From NCBI GenBank assembly GCA_011371515.1, contig DRQE01000068.1:1-5852 (forward strand): DNA of 5,852 bases, read 5' to 3'. The notes beneath the pieces were generated by a model, which saw only the letters and a program-made list of their open reading frames with translations, was not told the DNA's origin and did not search any database. The translations under genes and the position numbers were made by a program. Source of the DNA: Deltaproteobacteria bacterium. Lineage in GTDB: Bacteria; Desulfobacterota; GWC2-55-46; DRQE01. Shown here one piece after another: positions 1-5,852 of this stretch (position 1 is the stretch's first letter; each line of letters begins with the position of its first letter).

Positions 1-798
1 ATATCCACCACAGCACTTGTGGAAAAGGATGGCTCACTCGGTGGAGTTATAGCGCTTATAAAGGACATGAGCGGGCTCAAAACCCTTGAGGACGACCCAC
101 AGAGGAAAGAACGGCTTGCCTACATGGGCACATTTGTTGCAACCCTCGTGCACGAGATAAAGAACCCCCTTGCGGGCATAAGAGGCTCTGCACAGCTTCT
201 TTCAAAGAAACTCAAGGAGAAAGAAGAGCTTCTTCCCTATACCACAATAATCGTAAAAGAAGCCGACAGGCTAAACTCCATACTAAGAGGGCTTCTTGAC
301 TTTGCCAAACCCCACAGACTGAGAAAGAAGAAGACAAACATACACAAACTCCTCGATGATGTTATATTCCTCCTTGAAAAAGAGGGTAAAGCGGTTACCA
401 TAGTAAAACAATACGACCCAAGCCTTCCTCCCATAAAGGGAGATGAGGAAGAGCTCGTACAGGTCTTCATAAACATAATAAAGAATGCCATGGAGGCAAC
501 GGAAAAGAAAGGAGGCACCATAACGGTTACCACCCGTATGGTAACAGAGTTTCACCTGATAGAGCGCGGCTCGAAGGAGGCAAAGTTTGTTGAGGTGGAG
601 GTGGCAGACACAGGCTGTGGCATAGCGGCTGAAGACCTTGAGAAGATATTCAACCCATTCTTCACAACAAAAAAGGGCGGCAGTGGACTGGGTCTGCCCC
701 TTTCGTATAAAATAATAAGGGAACACGGCGGCTTCCTTCGTATAGAATCACGCCCGAGAGTGGGAACAAAGGCACACATATATCTGCCGACAGGATAA
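1..798 (+). CDS. NtrB-like sensor histidine kinase, C-terminal part (5' end outside window)
   Basis: The reading frame is open from base 1, so the true start lies upstream; the in-frame GTG at 19 is not a convincing start. The first ~30 visible residues (GGVIALIKDMS) look like the end of a PAS sensor domain. A HisKA dimerisation/phosphotransfer domain follows, with the H-box HEIKNPL; the phospho-accepting His codon is at 151-153. The HATPase_c domain has the N-box around IIKNAMEA (Asn codon 484-486), the G1 box DTGCGI (607-624), the F-box NPFFTTK and the G2 box GSGLGL (679-696). All catalytic boxes are intact, so the visible part should be an active autokinase. No membrane segment is seen in this part, as expected for a cytosolic NtrB-type kinase, but the missing N-terminus could hold one. 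The gene ends 8 bases before the response regulator, which is its obvious phosphorylation partner. The sensed signal cannot be told from this fragment. Confidence 0.93.
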   Translation: MSTTALVEKDGSLGGVIALIKDMSGLKTLEDDPQRKERLAYMGTFVATLVHEIKNPLAGIRGSAQLLSKKLKEKEELLPYTTIIVKEADRLNSILRGLLDFAKPHRLRKKKTNIHKLLDDVIFLLEKEGKAVTIVKQYDPSLPPIKGDEEELVQVFINIIKNAMEATEKKGGTITVTTRMVTEFHLIERGSKEAKFVEVEVADTGCGIAAEDLEKIFNPFFTTKKGGSGLGLPLSYKIIREHGGFLRIESRPRVGTKAHIYLPTG

Positions 799-806
799 GA
801 ATTGTT

Positions 807-2231
807 ATGAAAAAAAGAGTCCTCATAGCAGACGATGACAAGAGCCTTCTGTGGGTGCTCGAGAGGTTCTTCAAGGACAAACGGTTCGACTGTGTGTGTG
901 CAACCGATGGCCACGAGGCACAGAGGCTTCTCGGAACCGAAAGGGTAGACCTTGCCCTTATAGACATAAACATGCCCGGTAAAACTGGGGTACAGATACT
1001 AAAGGAGCTTAAGGGCGCCAAGGGGCTACCCCCTATCATAATAATGACCGCCGATGCAACCATGGAAAACACCATATCCGCCATGAGGTACGGAGCCTTC
1101 GATTACATATCGAAGCCCGTTGATCTTGATGAGCTTGAGATAATAGTTACGAGGGCAATGGAGAATGCAAAACTTAAGAAAGAGCTCTCCACACTTAAAA
1201 AGACCCTTGAGCAGAAGTGGGCAAGCGAGACCATATTCGTTGGAAAGTCAAAGGCTGCAGAGAAGATATTCAAAACCATAGGTAGAATTGCCCCGAGGGA
1301 TGTAACCGTACTGATACAGGGCGAAAGTGGCACGGGTAAAGAGATAGTGGCAAAGCTCATACACCTTAACAGCCCGAGGCGTGAAGGTCCCTTTGTGGCA
1401 GTAAACTCGGCTGCGGTGCCAAGAGAACTTATGGAAAGCGAGCTCTTCGGCTACGAGAAAGGTGCCTTCACAGGTGCAACGGAGACCAGAAAGGGCAAGT
1501 TCGAGCTTGCAGACGGTGGCACCCTCTTTCTCGATGAAATAGGAGATATGGAGGTAGGGCTACAGGCAAAACTTTTAAGGGTGCTTCAGGAAAAAGAATT
1601 CTACCGTGTAGGTGGTAAAGAGCCCATACGGGTGGATGTGAGGATAATAGCTGCAACAAACCAGAACCTCGAAAAGAAGGTGGAGGAAGGCAAATTCCGT
1701 GAGGACCTATACTACAGGCTCAATGTGGTTACCATAAACATACCACCCCTGCGTGAAAGAAAAGAAGACATAGAGCCCCTTGCAGAGTACTTTCTCGAGC
1801 GCTTCGTCGAGGAGATGGGCACAGAGCGCAAAGTACTCTCAAAAGAGGCTCTGGCAGCACTGAAGAGTTACAACTGGCCCGGCAATGTAAGAGAGCTTGA
1901 AAATGTGCTGAGAAGGGCGGTGCTTCTTTCGTCCAATCTTGTCATAACCCCAGAAGACCTCGCCCTCAAGGGCAGAACAGAAAAGAAGGAATCCCTTGAG
2001 GCAATCATAGAAAAGCGCCTTGCCCCATTTATAGAAAAGACGACCACCAGAGGAAAACAGCACCTCTATGCAGACATACTGCCACTTCTTGAACGCCCGC
2101 TTATAAAACTCGTGCTCAAAAAGACACGGTTCAACCAGCTCAGGGCTGCTGAACTGCTCGGTATAAACAGAAACACCCTGAGAAAGAAGATAAAAGAACT
2201 CAATATAACGAAGAAAGACCTTTCAGAGTAA
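807..2231 (+). CDS. NtrC-family sigma-54-dependent response regulator
   Basis: This is a complete 474-residue protein with the three NtrC domains in order. The receiver domain (about 5-115) has the acidic pocket D9-D11, phospho-acceptor D53, T81 and K103. The AAA+ sigma-54 interaction domain (about 143-375) has Walker A GESGTGKE (172-179), the sigma-54 contact loop GAFTGA (219-224), Walker B GTLFLDE (238-244) and the PPLRER segment. A Fis-type helix-turn-helix lies near the C-terminus (about 440-465, RAAELLGINRNTLRKKIKEL). Phosphorylation by the upstream kinase should promote oligomerisation, and ATP hydrolysis would then remodel sigma-54 RNA polymerase at distant promoters. The stretch ahead of the helix-turn-helix (ERPLIKLVL) resembles true NtrC/GlnG more than AtoC- or ZraR-like paralogs, but the target genes are unknown. 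The ATG at 807 gives the expected receiver N-terminus; a weak AGGA lies at 792-795. Family assignment is firm; a nitrogen-control role is only possible. Confidence 0.96.
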   Translation: MKKRVLIADDDKSLLWVLERFFKDKRFDCVCATDGHEAQRLLGTERVDLALIDINMPGKTGVQILKELKGAKGLPPIIIMTADATMENTISAMRYGAFDYISKPVDLDELEIIVTRAMENAKLKKELSTLKKTLEQKWASETIFVGKSKAAEKIFKTIGRIAPRDVTVLIQGESGTGKEIVAKLIHLNSPRREGPFVAVNSAAVPRELMESELFGYEKGAFTGATETRKGKFELADGGTLFLDEIGDMEVGLQAKLLRVLQEKEFYRVGGKEPIRVDVRIIAATNQNLEKKVEEGKFREDLYYRLNVVTINIPPLRERKEDIEPLAEYFLERFVEEMGTERKVLSKEALAALKSYNWPGNVRELENVLRRAVLLSSNLVITPEDLALKGRTEKKESLEAIIEKRLAPFIEKTTTRGKQHLYADILPLLERPLIKLVLKKTRFNQLRAAELLGINRNTLRKKIKELNITKKDLSE

Positions 2232-2243
2232 GGTTCTTCTGCC

Positions 2244-3698
2244 ATGAAAAGAAGAAAAGCTCCATATCCACGGCTTGTGTGGGAAAGGAATAAGCCTGCC
2301 CATAGAGTGCCCACACATAAAAGACCTCTGAAAGAATACATCGTCCCCGCCAATGGTGGGAAAGGGTATGGCCGCATCATTCAGGGTGATAACCTTTCTG
2401 CAATGGAGCTTCTTGTTGATGAGGGCTACACAGGAAAGATAAAGCTCGTCTACATGGACCCACCCTTTCTATCGGATGCCCGTTATTACCGAAAGATAAG
2501 GCTTAAGAAGGGGCTTTTCATAAAGGAGGAAACCTATCCAGATACAGGGGACATGTGCTCTTATCTGGACATGCTCAAAGAGCGTTTTCTCAAGGCAAGA
2601 GAGCTCTTAAGAGAAGATGGCATTATATTCGTCCACTGCGACTGGCGTGCCAACTCCTACATAAGAGTACTCATGGACGAAATATTCGGACATACTAACT
2701 TTCTCAATGAAATCATCTGGCACTACGGTGGCAGGGGTGCAAAGCATGTGTCAGCCCAGTTCCCAAGAAACCACGATACCATATATGTGTACAGAAAGAG
2801 TAAGAGAGGCTCACTCAAGAAGATACATACAGAAAGGCTCATACCACTTAAAGAGGCACTCTCTCTTGGTTACAGGATGGATGAAAAGGGCAGGGTCTTC
2901 AAGACCGCACCACGGGGTGACTACACAGAGGAGAGCATAAAAAGACTTGCCGCCGAAGACAGGGTATACATAACAAAAAACGGCAATGTGCGTATAAAGT
3001 ACTTTCTTGAGGTGCGTGAAGGATTCGTGGTGGAAAGACCTCTTCTTGGAGACGTGTGGACAGACATACCAGATGCCATGCACACCCCCTATGAGGAGAG
3101 AACGGGCTATACCACACAGAAGCCGCTTAAACTTATGGAACGCATAATAGAGTGCTCAACCGATGCGGGAGACCTCGTGCTGGACCCCTTCTGTGGCTCT
3201 GGCACAACTGCCGTGGCAGCTGAAAGACTGGGACGCCGCTGGATAGTATGTGAAAAGACCCTTCAGGGGGTGAGTGTTACGAGAAAAAGGCTTCTTGCCG
3301 CAGGCTCTGGACCCTTTGTCGTAGAAAGGCTTGAAGAAAAGCCCTCCCCAGAAGACCACCCCCCTTTCCTTCTGCCGCCAGCCATAGAGGAACTCGACAG
3401 AGAACACCTTAAGGTCTCCATAGGGCTCAACGGCAACATGGGCACACTTCCAGAAGGGCTTTCAGAAAAGGAGGCTCACCTTCTCGTAGACTACTGGGCT
3501 ATTGACTGGAACCACGATGGAAAAGCCTTCAGAACCGACTGGCTGTCATTTCGCAACGAAAGGGGGAAAGAGATAAAACCTGTTGAAAAGATGGCAACAG
3601 GGGTGATAAAAAAGAAGACAGAACAGATTGCCGTAAAGGTGGTTGATGTATTCGGCAACGAGACCACCTGTGTTATAAATCTTAAGGAAATCCTATGA
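2244..3698 (+). CDS. Site-specific DNA methyltransferase, beta class, type III Mod-like (probably N6-adenine)
   Basis: The protein has 484 residues. Motif IV (DPPF, 72-75) precedes the SAM-binding motif I (DPFCGSGTT, 314-322), which is the beta-class order used by type III Mod subunits and many orphan methylases. GDNLSAM at 48-54 starts the catalytic block. A variable region of roughly 140-270 is the likely target-recognition segment. [12 protein letters not shown], shortly before motif I, is motif X. The DPPF form favours adenine-N6 over cytosine-N4 methylation, but this is not decisive. The C-terminal ~75 residues carry a second conserved block: VDYWAIDWN at 415-423 and [12 protein letters not shown] near 464-475. 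I associate this tail with methylases partnered with helicase/endonuclease subunits; the second part resembles a PKD-like beta sandwich. The start at 2244 lies 12 bases after the regulator stop, with AAGG at 2230-2233. The stop overlaps the next gene. No restriction subunit is visible, so it may be an orphan or its partner may lie elsewhere. Confidence 0.9.
   Translation: MKRRKAPYPRLVWERNKPAHRVPTHKRPLKEYIVPANGGKGYGRIIQGDNLSAMELLVDEGYTGKIKLVYMDPPFLSDARYYRKIRLKKGLFIKEETYPDTGDMCSYLDMLKERFLKARELLREDGIIFVHCDWRANSYIRVLMDEIFGHTNFLNEIIWHYGGRGAKHVSAQFPRNHDTIYVYRKSKRGSLKKIHTERLIPLKEALSLGYRMDEKGRVFKTAPRGDYTEESIKRLAAEDRVYITKNGNVRIKYFLEVREGFVVERPLLGDVWTDIPDAMHTPYEERTGYTTQKPLKLMERIIECSTDAGDLVLDPFCGSGTTAVAAERLGRRWIVCEKTLQGVSVTRKRLLAAGSGPFVVERLEEKPSPEDHPPFLLPPAIEELDREHLKVSIGLNGNMGTLPEGLSEKEAHLLVDYWAIDWNHDGKAFRTDWLSFRNERGKEIKPVEKMATGVIKKKTEQIAVKVVDVFGNETTCVINLKEIL
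3684..3690 (+). promoter_or_regulatory. Ribosome binding site of the HARP gene
   Basis: AAGGAAA sits inside the last codons of the methyltransferase, with AAGGA ending 6 bases before the ATG at 3695. It supports this start over later candidates; the next in-frame Met is residue 58, well inside the PIN domain. With the ATGA stop/start overlap it suggests translational coupling. Confidence 0.7.
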
Positions 3699-4324
3699 GG
3701 AAAAAACAATCCACAGAGGAGAAGAGAGAGTTCCCCCTGAGATTCATACTGGACACCAGCATATTCACAAACCCCGAGGTCTACACATACTTTGGCTCAA
3801 CGCCTGCAGAAAGCCTCAACACCTTTCTTCTTCTTGCGGAGAAGATAGAAGGTGCAGAGTTCTTCATGCCCCCATCGATATACAAAGAGCTCACCCACTT
3901 TATAAATCCTTCGGACATACCGGCAAGGTTTCAGATAGTGGTAAACAGAAAGGCACCCAGAAAGCATGAGCTTGCGGTGCCGGCATTCCTTCTCTACGAG
4001 CTTATAGACGATGTGAGAAAACGGGTGGACAAGGGGCTGCGTGTTGCCGAAGAGATCGTGGAGAAGGTAAAAAGAGACCCCCACCCAGAGGATATAACCA
4101 AACTCAGAAGGAAATACCGTGAGGCACTGAGAGAAGGCATAATAGATAGCAAGGAAGATGTGGAACTCATACTTCTTGCCCTTGAGCTGAACGGGGTTGT
4201 GGTTACCGCTGATAAGGGTATCGTGAACTGGGCAGAAAAACTTGGCATACGGTGGATAGAGTCTGTAAGGTTCAGGGAAGTGCTCGACTCTTTAATCGAC
4301 AAAGGTAGCCCCCCCAAGGCTTGA
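3695..4324 (+). CDS. HARP-type protein-only RNase P / RNA ligase partner protein (PIN-like nuclease, UPF0278)
   Basis: The protein has 209 residues. [12 protein letters not shown] (16-27) opens a PIN-like metallonuclease fold, and a second half follows with [15 protein letters not shown] (151-165) and [17 protein letters not shown] (169-185). The acidic residues D20, D151, D155 and D173 have the spacing of the catalytic aspartates I recall for Aquifex aeolicus Aq_880 (D7, D138, D142, D160), a constant offset of 13. A helical charged insertion at about 90-147 matches the 'spike' region of HARP proteins, which assemble into large oligomers. Family members cleave 5' leaders from pre-tRNA without an RNA subunit, leaving 5'-phosphate and 3'-OH ends. 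The family was earlier named 'RNA ligase partner' because it co-occurs with Pab1020-type RNA ligases, and such a ligase is its convergent neighbour here. The ATG overlaps the methyltransferase stop. A charged N-terminal extension of about 13 residues precedes the usual family start. Family assignment is strong; whether it is the cell's main RNase P cannot be told here. Confidence 0.92.
   Translation: MRKKQSTEEKREFPLRFILDTSIFTNPEVYTYFGSTPAESLNTFLLLAEKIEGAEFFMPPSIYKELTHFINPSDIPARFQIVVNRKAPRKHELAVPAFLLYELIDDVRKRVDKGLRVAEEIVEKVKRDPHPEDITKLRRKYREALREGIIDSKEDVELILLALELNGVVVTADKGIVNWAEKLGIRWIESVRFREVLDSLIDKGSPPKA
4292..4324. other. Tail-to-tail coding overlap of the HARP and RNA ligase genes
   Basis: The last 33 bases are coding on both strands. 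The plus strand gives the HARP C-terminus (ending GSPPKA, stop TGA 4322-4324), and the minus strand gives the ligase C-terminus (ending GGATFVD, stop TAA 4294-4292). A run of seven C (4309-4315) lies inside. The two mRNAs must be complementary at their 3' ends. Confidence 0.9.
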
Positions 4325-5425
4325 CCTTGTAAAGGCGGTGCTCCTGCGGTATATCCTGTCGAATGTAACCCTTATGTAGCCATCTTTCAGCTCCTCTGAC
4401 AGTATCTTCACATCCACAGGGGCTTTTCTAAAAAGAGAAAAGAAGCGTTCCATATTCTCCTTTTTTCTGAATCTCACTGTGAAACGCTCTGTAATCTCTT
4501 TGCCAGAGAGCACTATCTCTTGGGCTTCCTTTATGGCACTGGTAAATACCTCTCCAAGAAGGTGTGCCCTTCTTGTAGAATCTTCAACTTTGAGCTCCTT
4601 CAGGGCAAAGCCCAGCATTAGTATTCTTTTAAGATAGAACCCGCAGGGTATGTCCTTTACCAGTATGGCTGTTGCACGAATGTCGTTTATGTGTGAAGAT
4701 GGCACCGTGTACTTAAGATACCTTCCACCCTGTTCAGGCTTGAGCACCATACCTTCAAGCCCCTCTCTGTCCATCTCTCCTGCTATCTCAAGGACCTTTT
4801 CTGTATCCTCTGGTGTGAAGCTGCCGTAACTTTTCACCACAGGAAGGCTATACTTTTCGGCAAGTCTATAGCGCTCCTTCGGGGAGAGCACCTGTCCACC
4901 CTTTCTCATTATGTCGAACACAAAGAGTTTTACATCCTCTTTTATATAGGGCGGGCTTTCTGTGTTGTAGGGGCTTTCAGGCCCTGCAACCTCACAGCAG
5001 AGAACGAGCTCAGGGTTTTCGTCGAAGAAGGGTTCGTAATCTATAAGGTCTGGGAGTCTGTCAGTTGTAAAGGGACACACATAACCACCACGGCTTAAGG
5101 CAACAACCCTGCCCTCAAGCCTTGCAACCCTTACATTGTAGCCGTCCACCTTCTCTTCAACATAGAATGTACCCGAAAGGTTCCTTTTTATACCATTGGA
5201 AAGGTTTAATATCCTTCTTATACGGGGGTATCCCCTTATGATACCGTCGTCACTCAGTATGGTTCCTCGCTCAAGTGAATGGACGGGTTTATCGAGTCTG
5301 AAGAACTTAACCCCTTCCCACTCCTCTTCCTTCACCTTATGTTTTACAAGTGCCTCCTGCCATATGGTAGGGGTATCTTTCTTGAAACTGTAAAGTCGGG
5401 AAAGTATTTCGACGAGGTCTTCCAT
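4292..5425 (-). CDS. ATP-dependent RNA ligase, Pab1020/Rnl3 (archaeal-type) family
   Basis: The protein has 377 residues, about the usual length for this family. It carries the nucleotidyltransferase motifs in order: motif [10 protein letters not shown] with the adenylated lysine at K92, LSRGG (110-114), motif III LCCEVAG with E145, motif IIIa LFVFDI (167-172), motif [11 protein letters not shown] (221-229) and motif V around LKYTV (K238). A ~90-residue N-terminal region precedes motif I, and a helical C-terminal region follows, as in the homodimeric archaeal ligases. The enzyme should self-adenylate with ATP, pass AMP to a 5'-phosphate RNA end and seal it to a 3'-OH; archaeal relatives circularise RNA. 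It converges on and overlaps the HARP gene, its known phylogenetic companion. The ATG at 5425 has a good upstream AAGGAAAGG and its own extended -10 element, so it is transcribed separately from the plus-strand genes. Horizontal transfer from archaea is possible, but codon use looks like that of the neighbours. Confidence 0.93.
   Translation of the reverse strand: MEDLVEILSRLYSFKKDTPTIWQEALVKHKVKEEEWEGVKFFRLDKPVHSLERGTILSDDGIIRGYPRIRRILNLSNGIKRNLSGTFYVEEKVDGYNVRVARLEGRVVALSRGGYVCPFTTDRLPDLIDYEPFFDENPELVLCCEVAGPESPYNTESPPYIKEDVKLFVFDIMRKGGQVLSPKERYRLAEKYSLPVVKSYGSFTPEDTEKVLEIAGEMDREGLEGMVLKPEQGGRYLKYTVPSSHINDIRATAILVKDIPCGFYLKRILMLGFALKELKVEDSTRRAHLLGEVFTSAIKEAQEIVLSGKEITERFTVRFRKKENMERFFSLFRKAPVDVKILSEELKDGYIRVTFDRIYRRSTAFTRSSLGGATFVD
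4302..4328. terminator. Weak hairpin at the convergent gene ends
   Basis: AAGGT (4302-4306) can pair with ACCTT (4324-4328), and AGCC (4307-4310) with GGCT (4318-4321). This gives a 9-bp stem with a 2-base bulge and a 7-base loop. Its position at both stop codons would suit a bidirectional terminator. Neither strand has a T-tract after the stem, so intrinsic termination is doubtful. Confidence 0.2.
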
Positions 5426-5436
5426 CGGATAAAACG

Positions 5437-5445
5437 CCTTTCCTT
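5437..5445 (-). promoter_or_regulatory. Ribosome binding site of the RNA ligase gene
   Basis: Read on the minus strand this is AAGGAAAGG, ending 11 bases before the ATG at 5425. The purine-rich Shine-Dalgarno supports this start codon. Confidence 0.6.
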
Positions 5446-5457
5446 ATTCTTTGAAAT

Positions 5458-5466
5458 ATTATAACA
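5458..5466 (-). promoter_or_regulatory. Extended -10 promoter element for the RNA ligase gene
   Basis: The minus strand reads TGTTATAAT, an exact TGnTATAAT extended -10 element. Transcription would begin near 5451, giving a leader of about 25 bases that contains the ribosome binding site. No good -35 hexamer is seen at the right distance, which is common for extended -10 promoters. The element overlaps the left arm of the palindrome at 5461-5475. Confidence 0.5.
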
Positions 5467-5475
5467 TAATGTTAT
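5461..5475. repeat. 15-bp perfect palindrome in the ligase/thiE divergent region
   Basis: ATAACAT (5461-5467) and ATGTTAT (5469-5475) are perfect reverse complements around a single A at 5468. The palindrome overlaps the ligase -10 element and the first candidate thiE start codon. Position and symmetry suit an operator for a dimeric regulator, but an AT-rich promoter region can yield such symmetry by chance. Confidence 0.45.
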
Positions 5476-5852
5476 GGATATAAAAGCACGCATGAAAGGG
5501 TTTTATCCTATAGTGGATACCTCGGTGGTAGAGCCAGCCCGTGTACCCTCTGTTGCAGAAAGCATTGTAAGGGCTGGTGCTGGCATACTTCAACTGCGGG
5601 CTAAATCCACAAGTACCGCAGAATTCTTTCGCCTTGCCACCACCTTGAGAAACATAACAGAAAGGGCAGGCATTATATTCATCGTAAACGACAGGGTTGA
5701 TGTTGCCCTTTTAAGCAGAGCCGATGGTGTACACCTTGGCACAGAAGACATCCCCCCTGAAGAGACGCGAAGGCTTCTCGGCCGCAGGGCAGTCATAGGG
5801 TTTTCCACACACACCCCAGAAGAGCTCAAAGAGGCTGACAGGCTATTCAGGG
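5474..5852 (+). CDS. thiE: Thiamine-phosphate synthase ThiE, N-terminal part (3' end outside window)
   Basis: The frame stays open to the window end, giving 126 residues of an enzyme usually a little over 200 long. ThiE couples hydroxymethylpyrimidine diphosphate to thiazole phosphate, forming thiamine phosphate in the cytosol. The visible half of the TIM barrel shows FYPIVD on strand 1, QLRAK (40-44) for pyrimidine pyrophosphate binding, IVNDRVDVAL (70-79) with metal ligand D73, ADGVHLGTED (83-92) with D92, and GFSTHT (109-114). The NDR and THL/ED motifs argue for ThiE rather than the thiazole tautomerase TenI. The start is uncertain. ATG at 5474 adds MDIKAR and lies in the palindrome; ATG at 5492 (MKGFYPIVD) fits the family N-terminus equally well. 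Neither has a clear Shine-Dalgarno. It is divergent from the RNA ligase gene. No TPP riboswitch fits in the short leader. Confidence 0.93.
   Translation, partial: MDIKARMKGFYPIVDTSVVEPARVPSVAESIVRAGAGILQLRAKSTSTAEFFRLATTLRNITERAGIIFIVNDRVDVALLSRADGVHLGTEDIPPEETRRLLGRRAVIGFSTHTPEELKEADRLFR

Larger units (their letters stand above)
5451..5478 (+). promoter_or_regulatory. Possible thiE promoter (TTGAAA / TGTTATGGA)
   Basis: TTGAAA (5451-5456) is a five-of-six match to the -35 hexamer. It is followed after 16 bases by TATGGA (5473-5478), which is preceded by TG (5470-5471) as an extended -10. The -10 hexamer itself is poor. If used, transcription would begin near 5485, and thiE would have to start at the ATG at 5492 with almost no leader. 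Confidence 0.2.

Noticed and set aside
19..21. GTG as the start of the histidine kinase
   Set aside because: The same frame is open upstream to base 1 and the fragment begins inside a PAS-like domain, so the gene is truncated by the window.
526..545. Perfect 7-bp hairpin GTTACCA/TGGTAAC in the kinase gene
   Set aside because: It falls in the well-conserved kinase coding region with no T-tract. GGTTACC recurs in the window mainly as Val-Thr codons, so it is probably coincidental.
2719..2734. Sigma-54-like TGGCAC-N5-TGGC inside the methyltransferase gene
   Set aside because: It has a mismatch in the -12 element, lies within a coding region and does not precede any gene start. Other TGGCAC occurrences lack a -12 match.
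3994..4317. 107-codon minus-strand open frame opposite the HARP gene
   Set aside because: It is Ser/Thr-rich, low-information translation typical of an antisense shadow; the plus strand has the full HARP motif set.
5426..5473. Possible TPP riboswitch ahead of thiE
   Set aside because: The gap of 48 bases is far too short for a TPP aptamer and contains none of its conserved core.
5590..5829. 79-codon minus-strand open frame at the right edge
   Set aside because: It is antisense to thiE, which has clear family motifs; the minus frame has no recognisable domain.

Overview
The window looks like a compact bacterial genome segment, probably from a thermophilic or thermophile-related lineage. Intergenic gaps are 8 and 12 bases, one gene pair overlaps by 4 bases, and two genes overlap tail to tail by 33 bases. 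By eye, ATA is the favoured isoleucine codon and AGA/AGG are the favoured arginine codons, as in many thermophiles. A sigma-54-type two-component pair points to Bacteria. A HARP-type protein-only RNase P next to an archaeal-type (Pab1020/Rnl3) RNA ligase points to groups such as Aquificota, Nitrospirota or Thermodesulfobacteriota. The phylum is an inference, not an identification.

Layout: bases 1-3698 hold three plus-strand genes. These are the C-terminal part of an NtrB-like histidine kinase (cut by the window start), a complete NtrC-family sigma-54 activator, and a beta-class DNA methyltransferase of type III Mod-like architecture with an unusual conserved C-terminal domain. The fourth plus-strand gene (3695-4324) encodes the PIN-like nuclease called 'RNA ligase partner', UPF0278 or HARP. 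It starts inside the methyltransferase stop codon (ATGA). The minus-strand gene at 4292-5425 encodes an ATP-dependent RNA ligase and converges on the HARP gene, sharing its last 33 bases. A divergent gene begins at 5474 or 5492 and runs off the right edge. It is the N-terminal part of thiamine-phosphate synthase (thiE). The short gap between the ligase gene and thiE holds a consensus extended -10 element for the ligase and a perfect 15-bp palindrome.

How the genes may work together: the kinase and activator form one phosphorelay that acts with sigma-54 RNA polymerase. The most interesting pair is HARP plus RNA ligase. HARP-type RNase P cuts pre-tRNA leaders and leaves 5'-phosphate and 3'-OH ends, and Rnl3-type ligases join exactly such ends. 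The two genes are physically interlocked here. A shared RNA processing or circularisation role is a reasonable but unproven inference. The methyltransferase is probably co-transcribed with HARP, but no restriction subunit or helicase is visible in the window. No tRNA, rRNA, CRISPR array, insertion sequence or riboswitch was seen, and no gene-free stretch exceeds about 50 bases.
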